Positions 10,469 to 21,212 are shown, counted from the stretch's first letter. The stretch: 64,000 bases of DNA from Carposina sasakii (GCA_014607495.2 CP053163.1:8350716-8414715), one strand, 5' to 3'. Notes: a model not told the origin generated them from the sequence alone. Made by a program: numbers and translations.

Positions 10469-13400
10469 CTACTTATCACTAGTATGTACAAAAGCCTTCG
10501 TAACAATCTGACAAGACTCTGGCACTTGTGACAGTGAATCTTGACTATCTATAGATATAGTACGGGAATCACTACGATCACTTGCTCTTTCCACTGTCAA
10601 AGTACGAGAGTCCACAGATTGGGTTTCCTCACTGTCAATTGAGGCAGTGTCAAAAGTAGGGGCAGTTTCATGACCAGTATTAATCTCATCTACACTTAAC
10701 GCCGTCACGTCATCACTGGTATTTTCCGCTATTTCTATTAGACCTGATGTTCCACGAGGCACCGCACGCAATTTTTCATGAGAATATTTAAATAATCTAT
10801 TTGAGCCATTAATATGTCGCATTTCATACCGGTCATTATCTAAAACAGCTGTGATCCTATAAGGTCCTTTATACTTTTGATCTAATTTTGTCTGGTGTCT
10901 TTCATCATTCTTAGCAAAGACAAAATCGCCTACGACAAAAGGTCGAATTTTAGCTTTGCCTCTATTGAAACGTATGGTATCATCCTGTGCTGCCCTTTGA
11001 ATGCTAGTAGATGCTTTGGAGCGATCTGTATCAAGATCAAGCCTAGTTGTATCTTGTAAGTCAATTGAAATTCTAGATAATTCCAATGAATTACCTTGTA
11101 CTCCAAACATTAATTCTAAAGGAGTAAAACCTGTCACCCTAGATCGCGTACTATTCAGTGCTAATTGAATATCTCCCAAATTTTCCTGCCATGAGCCTTC
11201 CGTAGTACTTTCCACAACAGTTAACAAATTTTTAAGAGTTCGCATAATGCGTTCGACCTGTCCGTTAGCTCTACATGACCCCGTTGCAATAAGATGTAAC
11301 TCGATATTATGCTGCCTACAAAATTCTTTGAATTCTGAGTTGTCGTAAGAACGACCTCGATCTGCTATTATACGTTTTGGAGCTCCAAACAACTGCACAG
11401 CACGTTGCAAGGATCTAATTGCATTGGAAGCATTTAATGAAAGCGTATGCTCTAAAATTACAAATTTAGTAAAAGCGTCTATGATCACTGCGCAATATTC
11501 CTTCTGCTCACTTTTGCCGCTAAGTTTTCCTGACAAATCCATATGTAACGTATGCCAAGGAACGGGAGCTTTAGGAATACTGTGCAGCCGAACTTGCTGT
11601 GCACCAGATGGACCCTTAGAAGCTTTACATATGACACAGGAGTCAACAAACTTTTTTACAAACTTAGACATACTAGGAAACCAATATAAATCGTATAGCT
11701 TATCGAGAGTTTTTTCATAACCGAGATGTTTAATTTCGTTGTGGACATGACTTATCAAGGACCATACGAGTGATCGCGGTATTATGGGCAGCCATTTAGA
11801 AGTTCTATGACGGTCAATTTTTCGATATAGTATACCTTCTCTAATGTCATAAGTGTGAGCGATTTCAGTTGGTAAGTCATGGGCACGCAATTTTTCTATA
11901 ATATCTAAAAGTTCAGAGTCACGCTGTTGTTCTACGATCAACCAACCCTTCTCTAATTCAGAAAAGTTAACAGTTTTACAATTTGGAATTTCGTTAATTG
12001 GATTACGCGAAAGGAAATCTGCGTGGGCCATATTCTTTCCTTCTTTGTAAATGATATCGAAATCATAAGACTGTAAAATAGCCCACCACCTATGAACACG
12101 CGGAGTTAGATCCTTTTTTGAATGAGAAGCCTTCAAAGCATTGCAATCGGTGAGAACAGTAAATTTTCGACCATATAAATAGTGTCTAAAGTGTTGTACG
12201 GCCTTCACTACGGCTAAAGTTTCTAACTCATAAGAGTGATAACGGCTTTCAGGATCGGTCGTTTTATGACTAAAATAAGAGACTACGTGTGGAACATTGT
12301 TTTCCTTTTGAATAAGTACTGCCCCATAACCTTCGCAACTCGCATCTGTATGGAGTTCGACGGGTAAGGAAGGGTCGAAGATTCTTAACACTGGTTCCGA
12401 AGTCAGATAATTTATTATTTCTTTATGGATTTCATCATGTTCAGAAGTCCACGAGATTTTGCCTTTTGCTACAGAAGTCAAAGGATACAGAGGTTTAATC
12501 AATTTTGAGAAATTTGGAATAAATTGTCTAAAATATGTAGCCAAACCAATAAACTGCCTAACTTGGGTAACAGTGGAAGGTGCTGGAATATTCTTTAAAG
12601 CCTGAATTTTAGTGGGATTTGGTCGGACTTGCCCCGCAGATATCACGAAACCTAAATACTCGGTCTTTCTTTTCAAGAACGAACACTTATTGAAATTGAA
12701 GGAAAATCCTGATTTAGAGAGAGTATTTAGCAATTTATCAAGGCGTTGCAAACCTTCCGAGACAGTTTTTGAAGCAACCAAAACATCATCCATGTAAACG
12801 AGGATCCTATCATCTTTTAATGGCTTTATCGCATTATTGATCGATCTTTGAAAGACCTGCGGTGCGTTTTTTAAACCAAATGGCATTTTTAAATATTCGT
12901 ACTGACCTTTAGGTGTTACGAAAGCGGTCTTTTCGATAGAATCCTCGTGTACCTGAATTTGGTGAAAACCAGAAGCCATATCAACGGTAGAAAAGTAATT
13001 TGCTCCATGTAACTTATCTATCTGGTCATTGATCAATGGTAGAGGATAGTTATCTGAACAAGTGTTACTATTTAGTTCTCTATAATCTACACATAACCTA
13101 TCACTTCCGTTTTTCTTTTTGACTAACATGATCGGACTCGCAAAAGGAGAATAACTTTCACGTATGATGTTGGCATCTAACAACTCTTTTATTTTGCTAT
13201 CTACTATTTCTTGTTCACTAGGGGATAATCTATAAGGTCTTCTATGAACAGTTTTATTAGGATCAATCAATTCGATTTTGAGTTCACCAGTAGTAACGTG
13301 CGTGGTAGGGAGATTATTTATAAAACTTGTGGAGTATGCCCTTAAAATTTTAAACAGGTCATCTTTATCTTTACCTTCCAAATCTGTGTCAACCGAATAA

Positions 13401-14776
13401 TTTAAAAAAGCTTCATTATTACTTACGCAAAAGTTTGCATTTTTGATTTGAGAGAAAATTAAATTTTCTGCGCTGATTTTAACGGAAATATCATTATTTA
13501 AAATATCACAACCTAATAAAATGTTCTCGCTAAGACAATCATCAGGAATGACGTGAAAGATAACCTCGAAATAGATGTCTTGCACAATAATCGGACATTT
13601 GACTTGTAACCCACATATTACGTTACTACCCCCAACGCCTTTTAAAGTTACTTGGTCATGAAACTGCTCACCAATTAACAAATGAGAGTTACAATTTTTT
13701 ATAAGGCTACACTCTGCACCAGAATCAAAAACAAAAGGTAAATTTGTACCACTTATCTGCAACGTTCCACGCGCGGTCTTCGAACACAGGTTAACTTGTT
13801 TACTGCCACTGTCATTACTGTTCGCCTTGCCGCCACCTATCGTCCCGGTGCTGCTTGTTGCGCTGTCCTCTTTCTTCTTGTATCGCATGGGGCAAGCGGT
13901 AGCTACGTGTCTAGAATCAGAACAAATGTAGCAAGCCACACCTGGCTTTCGTTGGTCTGGTTTCGTTGTAATGAATCCAGTTTTAGTAGAAGATCGTAAT
14001 CGGTCACGGCATTCGTTTCCTCGATGACCGGTCCTGCCGCAGAAGTGACAGTTACCTCGAAAAACTGTGCTGCCTCTAAACCGCTTTATGTCAATGTTCT
14101 GCGGACTTGTATCCTCATTACGTCGTTTCAATGAGAAGCCTCGCAATGTACGAAAAAGGGAATTCTTGTTGTGTATTATCACAGAGTTTAATTCACGCCG
14201 AATTTTATCATCGCACTGAGATAGAACTGAAATAGATAATCCGGTGGCTACTTCATCAGCAAAATTTCCATTAGGTATTTTTTCTATAAGTTGCCAAAGA
14301 CGCATGCCTGCTTCAGCTGGAGTTTCTTTAGGCTCAAGTTGAAATTTAATAATTTGGTCAAAGTAATCCTGCATCATCATCGGTTTTGAAAACTGGGACA
14401 GTAAAAGTTCTTTGATAGATGCCCAGGACATATTCTCTGGTTGTACTTTAGTCAGACACAAGGCAGCGCGACCCTTTAAGGACTGGGTCAGGGCTAAAAC
14501 TAAATCTACGCCAGTCACTTTCTTTTTATCTATAATTATCTCGGTCAATTTACACCAGTTATCAATATCCGAGTCGGGAATATCGGGGTCAAATGGGACC
14601 AGTTTAACCTGGGGGCTCGGCACAACTTGATGGTTCATCATGGCTTTGGCGATTCTTTCGAATATGGCTTCCATGCCAGAAGAGAATAATGTTGCTTGTT
14701 GCAGGATAGTATTATCGGCCGAAACTAGTGGGGGGTCTGAATCCGGCGCTTCTGATGTAGGAATAAGATCGGACAT
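10469..14776 (-). CDS. Gag-Pol polyprotein of the gypsy element
   Basis: One uninterrupted frame of 1435 codons. The gag part is followed by two CX2CX4HX4C zinc knuckles (residues 243-256 and 282-295). Then come an aspartic protease (DSGA at 351-354), reverse transcriptase (LCVDYRELN near 561, YMDD at 661-664) and RNase H (HTDAS near 809). The integrase has its H-H-C-C zinc site (about 1012-1050) and a catalytic D-D-35-E triad (D1080, D1139, E1175). The protein would package, copy and integrate the element RNA. Gag and Pol are fused without a frameshift or stop. The ATG at 14774-14776 lies inside the 5' LTR; an in-frame TGA about 20 codons upstream and no earlier ATG fix this start. No lesion is visible, so it may still be active. 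Confidence 0.95.
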   Translation of the reverse strand: MSDLIPTSEAPDSDPPLVSADNTILQQATLFSSGMEAIFERIAKAMMNHQVVPSPQVKLVPFDPDIPDSDIDNWCKLTEIIIDKKKVTGVDLVLALTQSLKGRAALCLTKVQPENMSWASIKELLLSQFSKPMMMQDYFDQIIKFQLEPKETPAEAGMRLWQLIEKIPNGNFADEVATGLSISVLSQCDDKIRRELNSVIIHNKNSLFRTLRGFSLKRRNEDTSPQNIDIKRFRGSTVFRGNCHFCGRTGHRGNECRDRLRSSTKTGFITTKPDQRKPGVACYICSDSRHVATACPMRYKKKEDSATSSTGTIGGGKANSNDSGSKQVNLCSKTARGTLQISGTNLPFVFDSGAECSLIKNCNSHLLIGEQFHDQVTLKGVGGSNVICGLQVKCPIIVQDIYFEVIFHVIPDDCLSENILLGCDILNNDISVKISAENLIFSQIKNANFCVSNNEAFLNYSVDTDLEGKDKDDLFKILRAYSTSFINNLPTTHVTTGELKIELIDPNKTVHRRPYRLSPSEQEIVDSKIKELLDANIIRESYSPFASPIMLVKKKNGSDRLCVDYRELNSNTCSDNYPLPLINDQIDKLHGANYFSTVDMASGFHQIQVHEDSIEKTAFVTPKGQYEYLKMPFGLKNAPQVFQRSINNAIKPLKDDRILVYMDDVLVASKTVSEGLQRLDKLLNTLSKSGFSFNFNKCSFLKRKTEYLGFVISAGQVRPNPTKIQALKNIPAPSTVTQVRQFIGLATYFRQFIPNFSKLIKPLYPLTSVAKGKISWTSEHDEIHKEIINYLTSEPVLRIFDPSLPVELHTDASCEGYGAVLIQKENNVPHVVSYFSHKTTDPESRYHSYELETLAVVKAVQHFRHYLYGRKFTVLTDCNALKASHSKKDLTPRVHRWWAILQSYDFDIIYKEGKNMAHADFLSRNPINEIPNCKTVNFSELEKGWLIVEQQRDSELLDIIEKLRAHDLPTEIAHTYDIREGILYRKIDRHRTSKWLPIIPRSLVWSLISHVHNEIKHLGYEKTLDKLYDLYWFPSMSKFVKKFVDSCVICKASKGPSGAQQVRLHSIPKAPVPWHTLHMDLSGKLSGKSEQKEYCAVIIDAFTKFVILEHTLSLNASNAIRSLQRAVQLFGAPKRIIADRGRSYDNSEFKEFCRQHNIELHLIATGSCRANGQVERIMRTLKNLLTVVESTTEGSWQENLGDIQLALNSTRSRVTGFTPLELMFGVQGNSLELSRISIDLQDTTRLDLDTDRSKASTSIQRAAQDDTIRFNRGKAKIRPFVVGDFVFAKNDERHQTKLDQKYKGPYRITAVLDNDRYEMRHINGSNRLFKYSHEKLRAVPRGTSGLIEIAENTSDDVTALSVDEINTGHETAPTFDTASIDSEETQSVDSRTLTVERASDRSDSRTISIDSQDSLSQVPESCQIVTKAFVHTSDK
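14739..14755 (-). promoter_or_regulatory. Probable primer-binding site of the gypsy element
   Basis: Directly after the 5' LTR the minus strand reads TCAGAAGCGCCGGATTC. This resembles the complement of the 3' part of a tRNA-Leu (TCAGAAG...GGATTC) but lacks the complement of the CCA end. The site is inside the gag coding frame. The tRNA identity is inference. Confidence 0.5.
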
Positions 14777-15123
14777 GATAAGATAGTAAATGAGAACTCA
14801 ACAATAAAGTGGTAATAACTATATATATAGTGGTAATTAATATATTTCAAATCAGTACAGAATCTAATCAGTAATTAGTACAGTGTATTATACAAAATAT
14901 GTCTAATATAAGCTAGGTACATATGTAGAGGATATGCCAAGAAACGCACAGCAAGTGTACTCGACTGAGTCTCTGACGAGACTGCCGCTCCCCGCAAAGT
15001 GACCGGCTTTATATTCGCTGCGCGCTGGTGGGGAGCGACGTCATCGGGTGCACGTGCTTGTTCACAACAAGTTCTTCTTGGAATATCTTCTCATTTTAAC
15101 ACGTTCCGACCACGACGCCGTCA
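14756..15123 (-). repeat. 5' LTR of the gypsy element
   Basis: It begins tgacggcgtcg on the minus strand and ends cctaca. It should contain the promoter and, unusually, the gag start codon about 20 bp from its 3' end. Confidence 0.95.
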
Positions 15124-15307
15124 TATTCATGTTTCGTGTTACATAACTTTGTAACGTAAAACTGGGCAACTAACAAACAAATCCACGCGTATGTAAATCC
15201 TGTGCCTCATGTTTAATTTGTCCTGAAATTGAGCTTCATCCGCTGAATTTTAAAACGAATTGATTTAACTTATACAGGTCAAAATTACACATATGGCTGA
15301 AGCCAAA

Positions 15308-16122
15308 ACCGCCTGGAGTTGAATCGTCGCAGAGGCTGTGGGACGGGCCGCTTTGTGAATTGGTACGGAAAAACCTATTAAACACGTCAACCAGTACCGC
15401 AGAGCGTGCCCGTCTTACAGCTTTGGGCGAGTGGGAGTCGGGCCTTTGGTTATAGGCACTGCCATCAGCCAACGTCAGTACACTTTTGGACCGAACCACT
15501 TTCTGCATTGCCACACGCCTACGCCTTGGTGCGCCGTGCAATGTCCCCCGCCGATGCCGATGTGGCGACGTCGTTGATCAATTCGGACACCATGGCCTCT
15601 CATGTGCCAGGAGTACCGGTCGCATCCCACGTCATGCTAGTATTAACGATATCATCCGCCGGGCTCTTGCCACCGCCGAGGCACCATCTGTTTTAGAACC
15701 TGTCGGTTTGGTGCGCGACGATGGCAAGAGACCGGACGGCATGACCCTCGTGCCCTGGGAGATGGGGCGCTCTCTCGTATGGGACGCTACATGCGTCAAT
15801 AGTCTGGCAGCGTCCCATGCCCCAGGCACAGCCATAAGAAGTGGCTCTGCGGCCGCCACAGCGGATAACCTCAAACGGCGCAAATATCTAAACCTCAGTG
15901 GAGACTATATATCTGAGCCGTTTGGGGTTGAAACCATGGGGCCCGGGAGACCATACCCTTTTTAAGGGCATTTCGAAAAGGCTAGTCAAGGTGTCCCACG
16001 ACCTAAGGGCTGGCCAGTATTTTGGACAAAGAATTAGTCTCGCCATCCAGCGGGGCAATACGGCCAGCCTTTTGGCCACGTTGCCAGCGGTGGAGGAGTT
16101 GCAGGCAATTTTCTATTTGTAA
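15308..16122 (+). pseudogene. Retroelement C-terminus with zinc motif and restriction-like endonuclease signature, decayed
   Basis: The frame reads RLWDGPLCEL, then a TAG at 15453-15455, then TLLDRTTFCIATRLRLG. A CRCG...HHGLSC zinc-type motif follows, and then GKRPDG...SLVWDATCV, which fits the PD...D pattern of restriction-like endonucleases carried by early-branching LINEs such as R2/R4 relatives. After MGPG near 15945 the frame shifts, and the other frame continues through ISKRLVKVSHDLRAGQYFGQ and ISLAIQRGNTASLLATLP to a stop at 16122. The same domain string is common in invertebrate retroelement proteins. The reverse transcriptase part is missing. One stop plus one frameshift make it a relic; the exact clade is uncertain. 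Confidence 0.7.
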
Positions 16123-16827
16123 ATATGTTTTAGACTTAGGTTTTTTTTCTGTATTTACCCAATTAGATAACATTCATATAATAAATAATTAACATAGTGA
16201 CTTATAAAATAGTGAATCGAAACGAAATTTGTAAAGTAAATTGTTTTCGCATTTATGAGTCATTAGATCCGAGGGTCAGTGGAGGGTGTAGGGCCCGGTG
16301 GTGGGCGCACCCATAGTGAATGATTATGTATTTATTAGCACAAAACATTATACAATAAAGTTATAAATACATATTTAGATCAGAGACATGTTTCACCAAA
16401 AAATGTAGCATGCAAATATGATGTTACAAAATTTATTATTATAAGTAAGTTTTACTTAAGTAAGTAAGTAAAATACACCGTACAGTATTTATTATTTTTA
16501 GATGGAAATTATGCTGATATTTTATACCACCTACACAAATGTTGTATTAAAATTGATATTTCAATTATTTTGCGGAGTAGGCCTTAGAAAATTTCTGGCA
16601 TTGAATTTGAAACATAATCTGCTCTTCTTTAAATTATACGCAGGTAAAGCCCATATGAATATGTTAATTAACAAAGCGTGAAAATACCCTTGAAAACAGG
16701 AAGATGTGTGCTTAATTATAATTAAGCGAATTAAGATGTATGTGCTATGAAATACCCAGTCACACACGTAATTACTATACTTTGGTACTTATTTTGAGCG
16801 TCTGTTATCTTTATCTCTATATAGGTG
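16123..16827. other. Non-coding DNA, probably starting with the 3' UTR of the preceding relic
   Basis: It holds the 54-bp block described separately at 16266-16319 and otherwise AT-rich sequence without a gene. Confidence 0.5.
16266..16319 (+). repeat. 54-bp GC-rich block repeated inverted at 46201-46254
   Basis: The block starts gatccgagggtcagtgga and ends gcacccatagtga. It is identical, in inverse orientation, at 46201-46254. Weaker similarity extends about 25 bp upstream (ttatgag block). Its place about 145 bp after the endonuclease relic suggests the 3' UTR of that retroelement. Confidence 0.8.
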
Positions 16828-17157
16828 CAGGGTGATTTTTGGTCATCAACGTTTCCGAATAATTCTTGAAGGATTATTTATATCATCACGAACATTTTTC
16901 TCCATGGATATATAAATATTTAAAAAATCCAAAATATAAAGGTCTTAAGTTGAGTTATTAGATTGCATGTTTTTGCATAAATGCACGTAGACGCATGTTA
17001 TAAACATTTTACAATAAAAAATATAAAAAAACTTGCCTACAAAAAACTAACAAAAACACTGGATTCCGTACTTTTCGCGTGGAGAAAAATGTTTGTGATG
17101 ATAATCAATAAGAATGTATAGTACTTATTCGGAAACGTACAATGAAAAAACATCCCG
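16828..17157. mobile_element. MITE of the CAGGGTG superfamily, copy 1
   Basis: Left end cagggtgatttttggtca, right end the near complement ending aaaaaacatcccg. The arms share acgtttccgaataa with its complement ttattcggaaacgt. The core shares gcataaatgcac and an actaacaaaaacactgga block with copies at 25416 and 63213. Non-coding. Confidence 0.75.
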
Positions 17158-17455
17158 TATACAGTGTTACCAGATGTTGTAACGGAGCTTGTAAGATAAT
17201 TCGATTCACTCTAATACGATTACCTGTCCCTTGGGAGCTATATGACAGTGCGTGAAACTCGTCCGATCGCAGTGCGCTGCAGACTGAACTCTCATAACAT
17301 AGTTACGTGAAAACGGGTTGACGAGCCTATTTTAGGGTTGCCAACAGTTCCCGGGACATGTCCTGCTTTTTGGGTTGTCCTGGGCTGTCCTGGATAGTTT
17401 TAAAGCATCGTCCTGAGTTTTAGAGTCCTGACACATTCGCTATCGGCAGATTTTC

Positions 17456-17490
17456 TAATCAAATCAAATCAAATCAAATCAAATCAAATA
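17456..17490. repeat. (AAATC)n microsatellite
   Basis: About seven AAATC units, followed by attctttatttgtgg. On the minus strand this reads as AATAAAG plus a TGATT repeat, the look of a LINE or SINE tail. Confidence 0.8.
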
Positions 17491-17644
17491 TTCTTTATTT
17501 GTGGATCATAGGTAAATCTAACGATCCAAAAATTATCTATCTGTGTGTTATCCCAAAATAGTGTCGTCAGAATTGCAAAATAACGAAGGAGATCTTACAA
17601 ACACGTTTAGCATAAAGAAGAACTGAAAGATGAACAATGATAAC

Positions 17645-17750
17645 ATTTAATATGTGTGTAAATATTACACAACACATTAACTTAGTCCCATATACATATA
17701 CCTATAGAGCTCTAAGGTCTTGTGTCATTAATACTAAGCAATGGTTTATA
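17645..17750 (-). mobile_element. SINE family S1, 3' part only
   Basis: On the minus strand it shows the 3' body of S1: the ttgcttagta block, gacacaagacctta, gggactaa and ttaatgtgttgtgtaa. The tRNA-like head is absent. Confidence 0.6.
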
Positions 17751-18032
17751 AATATAGTTCTTCACCCTTACTATAAACATGGAGGTAGGGGCAGCAAATA
17801 CATTTTTTTTAGGCTAGCATATCACAGTGCATGGATAAACATAGATGATAAAGCTATGCCGCTATACGATAAGCTGTGTGTACCTATACATATATGCATC
17901 TATTTAGATACCCTAATGGTGAATGAGGAATTCATAATTCTTCAAATATTAAAAAAACCGTTCATGCATGTTTACACGGCTGTATTACCAAAATGGGCTA
18001 GCCAGACCCCCGCTATCTCAAATATTCAGATA

Positions 18033-18243
18033 CTAGCGGTCGCCCACGACTTCGTCCGCGAAAGGGGGCATTGCACCCGTGCGAAGCCGGGGCGGATTGC
18101 TATATACCCTATAGACTTCCTCGATAAACGGGCTATCTTACACTGAAAGAATTTTTCAAATCAGACCAGTAGTTCCTGAGATTAGCGCGTTCAAACAAAC
18201 AAACAAACAAACAAACTCTTCAGCTTTATAATATTAGTATAGA
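18033..18243 (-). mobile_element. Helitron-like element, Lep1-like subfamily
   Basis: On the minus strand it starts TCTATACTAATATTATAAAG, runs through GCTGAAGAGTTTGTTTG, and ends ggcgaccgctag at an A/T target. The interior differs from the 5268 type, so a second subfamily is present. Its plus-strand sister lies at 23703. Confidence 0.75.
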
Positions 18244-18764
18244 TTGATGATGTCAATACGAGAACAGTAAAAATAATATGCGCTAATATACATCATTCCA
18301 AAAATACGTTTCTATGCCACTCGTGAGCACTAAAAATTGGCTTGTACAGGTACAGTTATTTTTATATACACGTCTTATGAACCTTCTACCGTTCCGAATC
18401 GTAAAATCATCGACATTACCGCCTTCTCGGCTAAACGACCTTTTATAAGGCATAAAACATATATTTATTTGGCGTAAAACATTATCTGTTAGGGTGTGAA
18501 AAGCTGTCGGTAAACACACTTTACATTTGATACGTGGAACCTGTGCCACACCATTAATTCTCCTATAACTCTTCGGGAAGTCGCAAACAAGTCGATTTGT
18601 CAATATGAAAAATAACCGTAAAATAAGTTTGTTTTTCATGTAAAAAAGATAATATTAAGATATATTCTTTGTAGTAGCATACGCGTACTGCATAGTATTG
18701 ATAAAGAATAGGGTATATGCATAAAAAAAACTTTATTTCATTTTTATATTCTACTCTAATCGAT
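18244..18764. other. Non-coding stretch
   Basis: A 118-codon frame on the minus strand (18283-18639) shows no motif that I recognise and has no supporting context. I treat it as chance. Confidence 0.4.
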
Positions 18765-19112
18765 TAATTAATAAATTCGATAAATTTAAATAAATTGAAA
18801 CATTTAATTTGCTTTCATTTTATAAAAAAAAAACTAACAATAATCCACCACGCTAGTCGAGTTTGAATTTTTTCTCTGGTGTGAATAGGTTTCCTCACGA
18901 TGTTTTCCTTCACCGTTAGCAAGTAGTACTCGAATACCGTAATGACTAAATACTGCATGCGCAAATGATTTGTGGCGATATAAGCATTGGCAATTTTTTA
19001 GAAAAGCTTCGTTAAATTTTTAAGTAATAGAATTTGTTAGGTTTTTTTAATAAAATTAAAAAATAAATGTTTTTAAAAAATAAAGAATTTATCGAATTTA
19101 TTAATTAATCGA
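18765..19112. repeat. AT-rich inverted-repeat element with a SINE-like fragment inside
   Basis: The arms near 18770-18794 and 19088-19112 are complements (cgattaattaataaattcg). Inside, at about 18885-18925, is the fragment tttcctcacgatgttttcct, a signature I know from a common lepidopteran SINE-like repeat. Confidence 0.6.
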
Positions 19113-19148
19113 TTACTAGGTATACTTAATTCTGTTCACAACACTAGC

Positions 19149-19183
19149 GGGTGGACGGGTAATTCACGATTACCCGTCCACCC
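19149..19183. repeat. 15-bp perfect hairpin
   Basis: gggtggacgggtaat at 19149-19163 pairs with 19169-19183 around a 5-nt loop. A third copy of gggtggacgggt follows near 19203, suggesting a small palindromic repeat. Confidence 0.8.
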
Positions 19184-19966
19184 ACCAGTAAGAATGTCCA
19201 GTGGGTGGACGGGTCGGGAGGGTTTTGAAACGCTCCGTTTGCTCCATACTAAAATGGCAAAGACTTTGACGTCATAATAGACAACCGTCTCAAATTAGTA
19301 TGGGATGGTATGGGGAAAAAATGCAATCTTATTTTATAAACGTAATATTTTCTATTTTGGGTATGTATTGTTGTCAATAAAAATTGTTTATTAATAGGTG
19401 CAGATATTAATAAAGTGTTTATAAAATCAATGAGATAATTCAAAATATGGGTCAAATAGTATGTTTTGACTCCTTATATGTTGTAATTTTTTTTCGTTAA
19501 ATTGTTTCAAACTTTTAAACTCCTTTAACTTTGGTATTATTTACTAACCGATTGATGTTATTTTTGCACTATTCGGTTTGTATTTGTAATATCTTTCAAA
19601 TAAAATATAAAAAATCTGTTTTCGTGTCAGACGCATATATATTGCCACACGATTACCTGACCGCGCAATGTAAAGTAAATTATTTCTTATTTATGCATTA
19701 TTTATTACAATCAGATTTACTGATTACCGATGTGTTTAGCTATCAAATAAAAGATAATTGAGTCACTCATAAAGTTAGTTAAACCAGTTTTCCATCGCCA
19801 AAGAGAAAGGGGCTAGGATAACTTAACCGAAAGAGGTTTGTTTGCTTTTCCATTGAGGTGGTAAGTGTTTGATTTCCACCGCCAAAGAGGAATAAATGAA
19901 AAGAGGTCATGTTTAGTCTGTTTGCACTCATTAATTTTAGCTTCACAATTTTTTTGTGGAAACTTG

Positions 19967-20179
19967 GAGCATACCGGATGCATATGCGTACACGTAAGCG
20001 TAGACGTACACGTACCTCTGAGTTGTAATGTATGGAACTGTATAAAACATGTCCTGTTTTATACAGTTCCATATATTACAACGCTTGACGTCTATGCTTA
20101 CGTCTACGCATACGCATCCGGTCTACCCGTGCCTATACAGTTCCATACATTACAACTCAGAGGTACGTCTGGTATGCTC
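19967..20179. repeat. Nested imperfect palindrome
   Basis: The arm at 19976-20049 pairs imperfectly with 20054-20119. Part of the left arm (acgtacctctgagttgtaat) has a further inverted copy at 20133-20166, and the outer ends gagcatacc/ggtatgctc also pair. It looks like an inverted-repeat element with an internal duplicated arm. Non-coding. Confidence 0.75.
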
Positions 20180-21190
20180 GAGGCTTCATTCTTGTATTTT
20201 TATGTAAACGGAGTATTTAATTGGCTCACTCCACTCGTGGTAAAAAATCCACCAGCGTTTGAGAAAACGTCAACGTACACTTTTATATGATCTGTCCACA
20301 GTTTACAGACATTGTTATAAAACCTACCACCCTCACCTCTAATCTTCTTCTAAAGATAGCTTCTATGACAATTATCACTACATGATCTACAGTCCAAAAC
20401 AAATGTTGCTTAGCCTTCATGATCAATAGGTAAGCAAGCATATAAAAATTTCGCTTTCGAGTTCTTCTATTTATCATGTTTGGTCCGATGATTCGAGTAT
20501 CCGTTTAAAATACAAAACACAGAGAAATGCAAAGCAAACAGACGTTGCACAAACGTAGATACCTACGTAAACGGTTTAATTAACATGTTTCGCTCGTTGT
20601 TCCTTTATTTGCAAGAAAAAAACAACACGTAGTGCAACCTCTTTGTTAATTGCGCTATAAATATTTTTAAATGCTCGCACGAGTATCTTGAAAGTAAAAG
20701 CTTTGCCAATTTATATATTTTAACTACAGCTTACTTACGTTTACGTTTATTTCAGCAAAATATTTTTGTCATCTAGTGGAAAATAATTATAACACAAGTA
20801 GATAAAATTATGGTCACGCATTTTGAAGTATTCAAAATATAGCAAAATATAGGTGCATTATATAAATGTTTGTATAAATATTCCTAAATAAACAACATGA
20901 CTGAATAAAAATGCTGGTTTGAACAATTCGATCCGATCCGAAATGTATACATACTCGTAATATAATGAGTGCCTATATTTACGGTTCACGGAAGTTTGGC
21001 ATAAAAAGAAGTTATTTTGCCGGAATGTCTTATAATGTTGCAAATCAATATACCAACAGTGAAACCGAGCCAAGCCACCAAAACTGACGCGTGATATCCA
21101 CCGCAAGTTTGTACGCTGCCTGACCGCAACTCTGGTGGTAAGGCTGGTTTACACAGGGTTAGTTGTCATGTTCTTAAAAATAATAACTAA
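20180..21190. other. Non-coding stretch
   Basis: No gene, RNA gene or assignable repeat seen. Confidence 0.45.
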
Positions 21191-21212
21191 CTAGTGGACG
21201 CCCACACAGGTA
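21191..21212 (-). mobile_element. Helitron 3' terminal remnant
   Basis: ctagtggacgccc equals the complement of the Helitron 3' end at 5468-5480. Only about 20 bp remain. Confidence 0.4.

Larger units (their letters stand above)
9695..15123 (-). mobile_element. Complete Ty3/gypsy LTR retrotransposon
   Basis: Two 368-bp direct repeats (9695-10062 and 14756-15123) flank one long gag-pol frame. The 4-bp target duplication TATT sits at 9691-9694 and 15124-15127. The LTRs begin TG and end CA on the minus strand and differ at a single base (9705 versus 14766), so the insertion is recent. Gene order protease, reverse transcriptase, RNase H, integrase is that of Ty3/gypsy. A tRNA-Leu-like primer site suggests the mdg3/micropia lineage, but this is only a suggestion. 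There is no env-like frame. Confidence 0.95.

Noticed and set aside
15236..15541. 101-codon frame on the minus strand
   Set aside because: Shadow of the endonuclease relic, whose frame on the plus strand explains the composition.
17637..18146. 169-codon frame on the plus strand
   Set aside because: Runs through a SINE tail and into a Helitron; no domain, so chance.
18283..18639. 118-codon frame on the minus strand
   Set aside because: No motif, no splice context, composition typical of AT-rich non-coding DNA.
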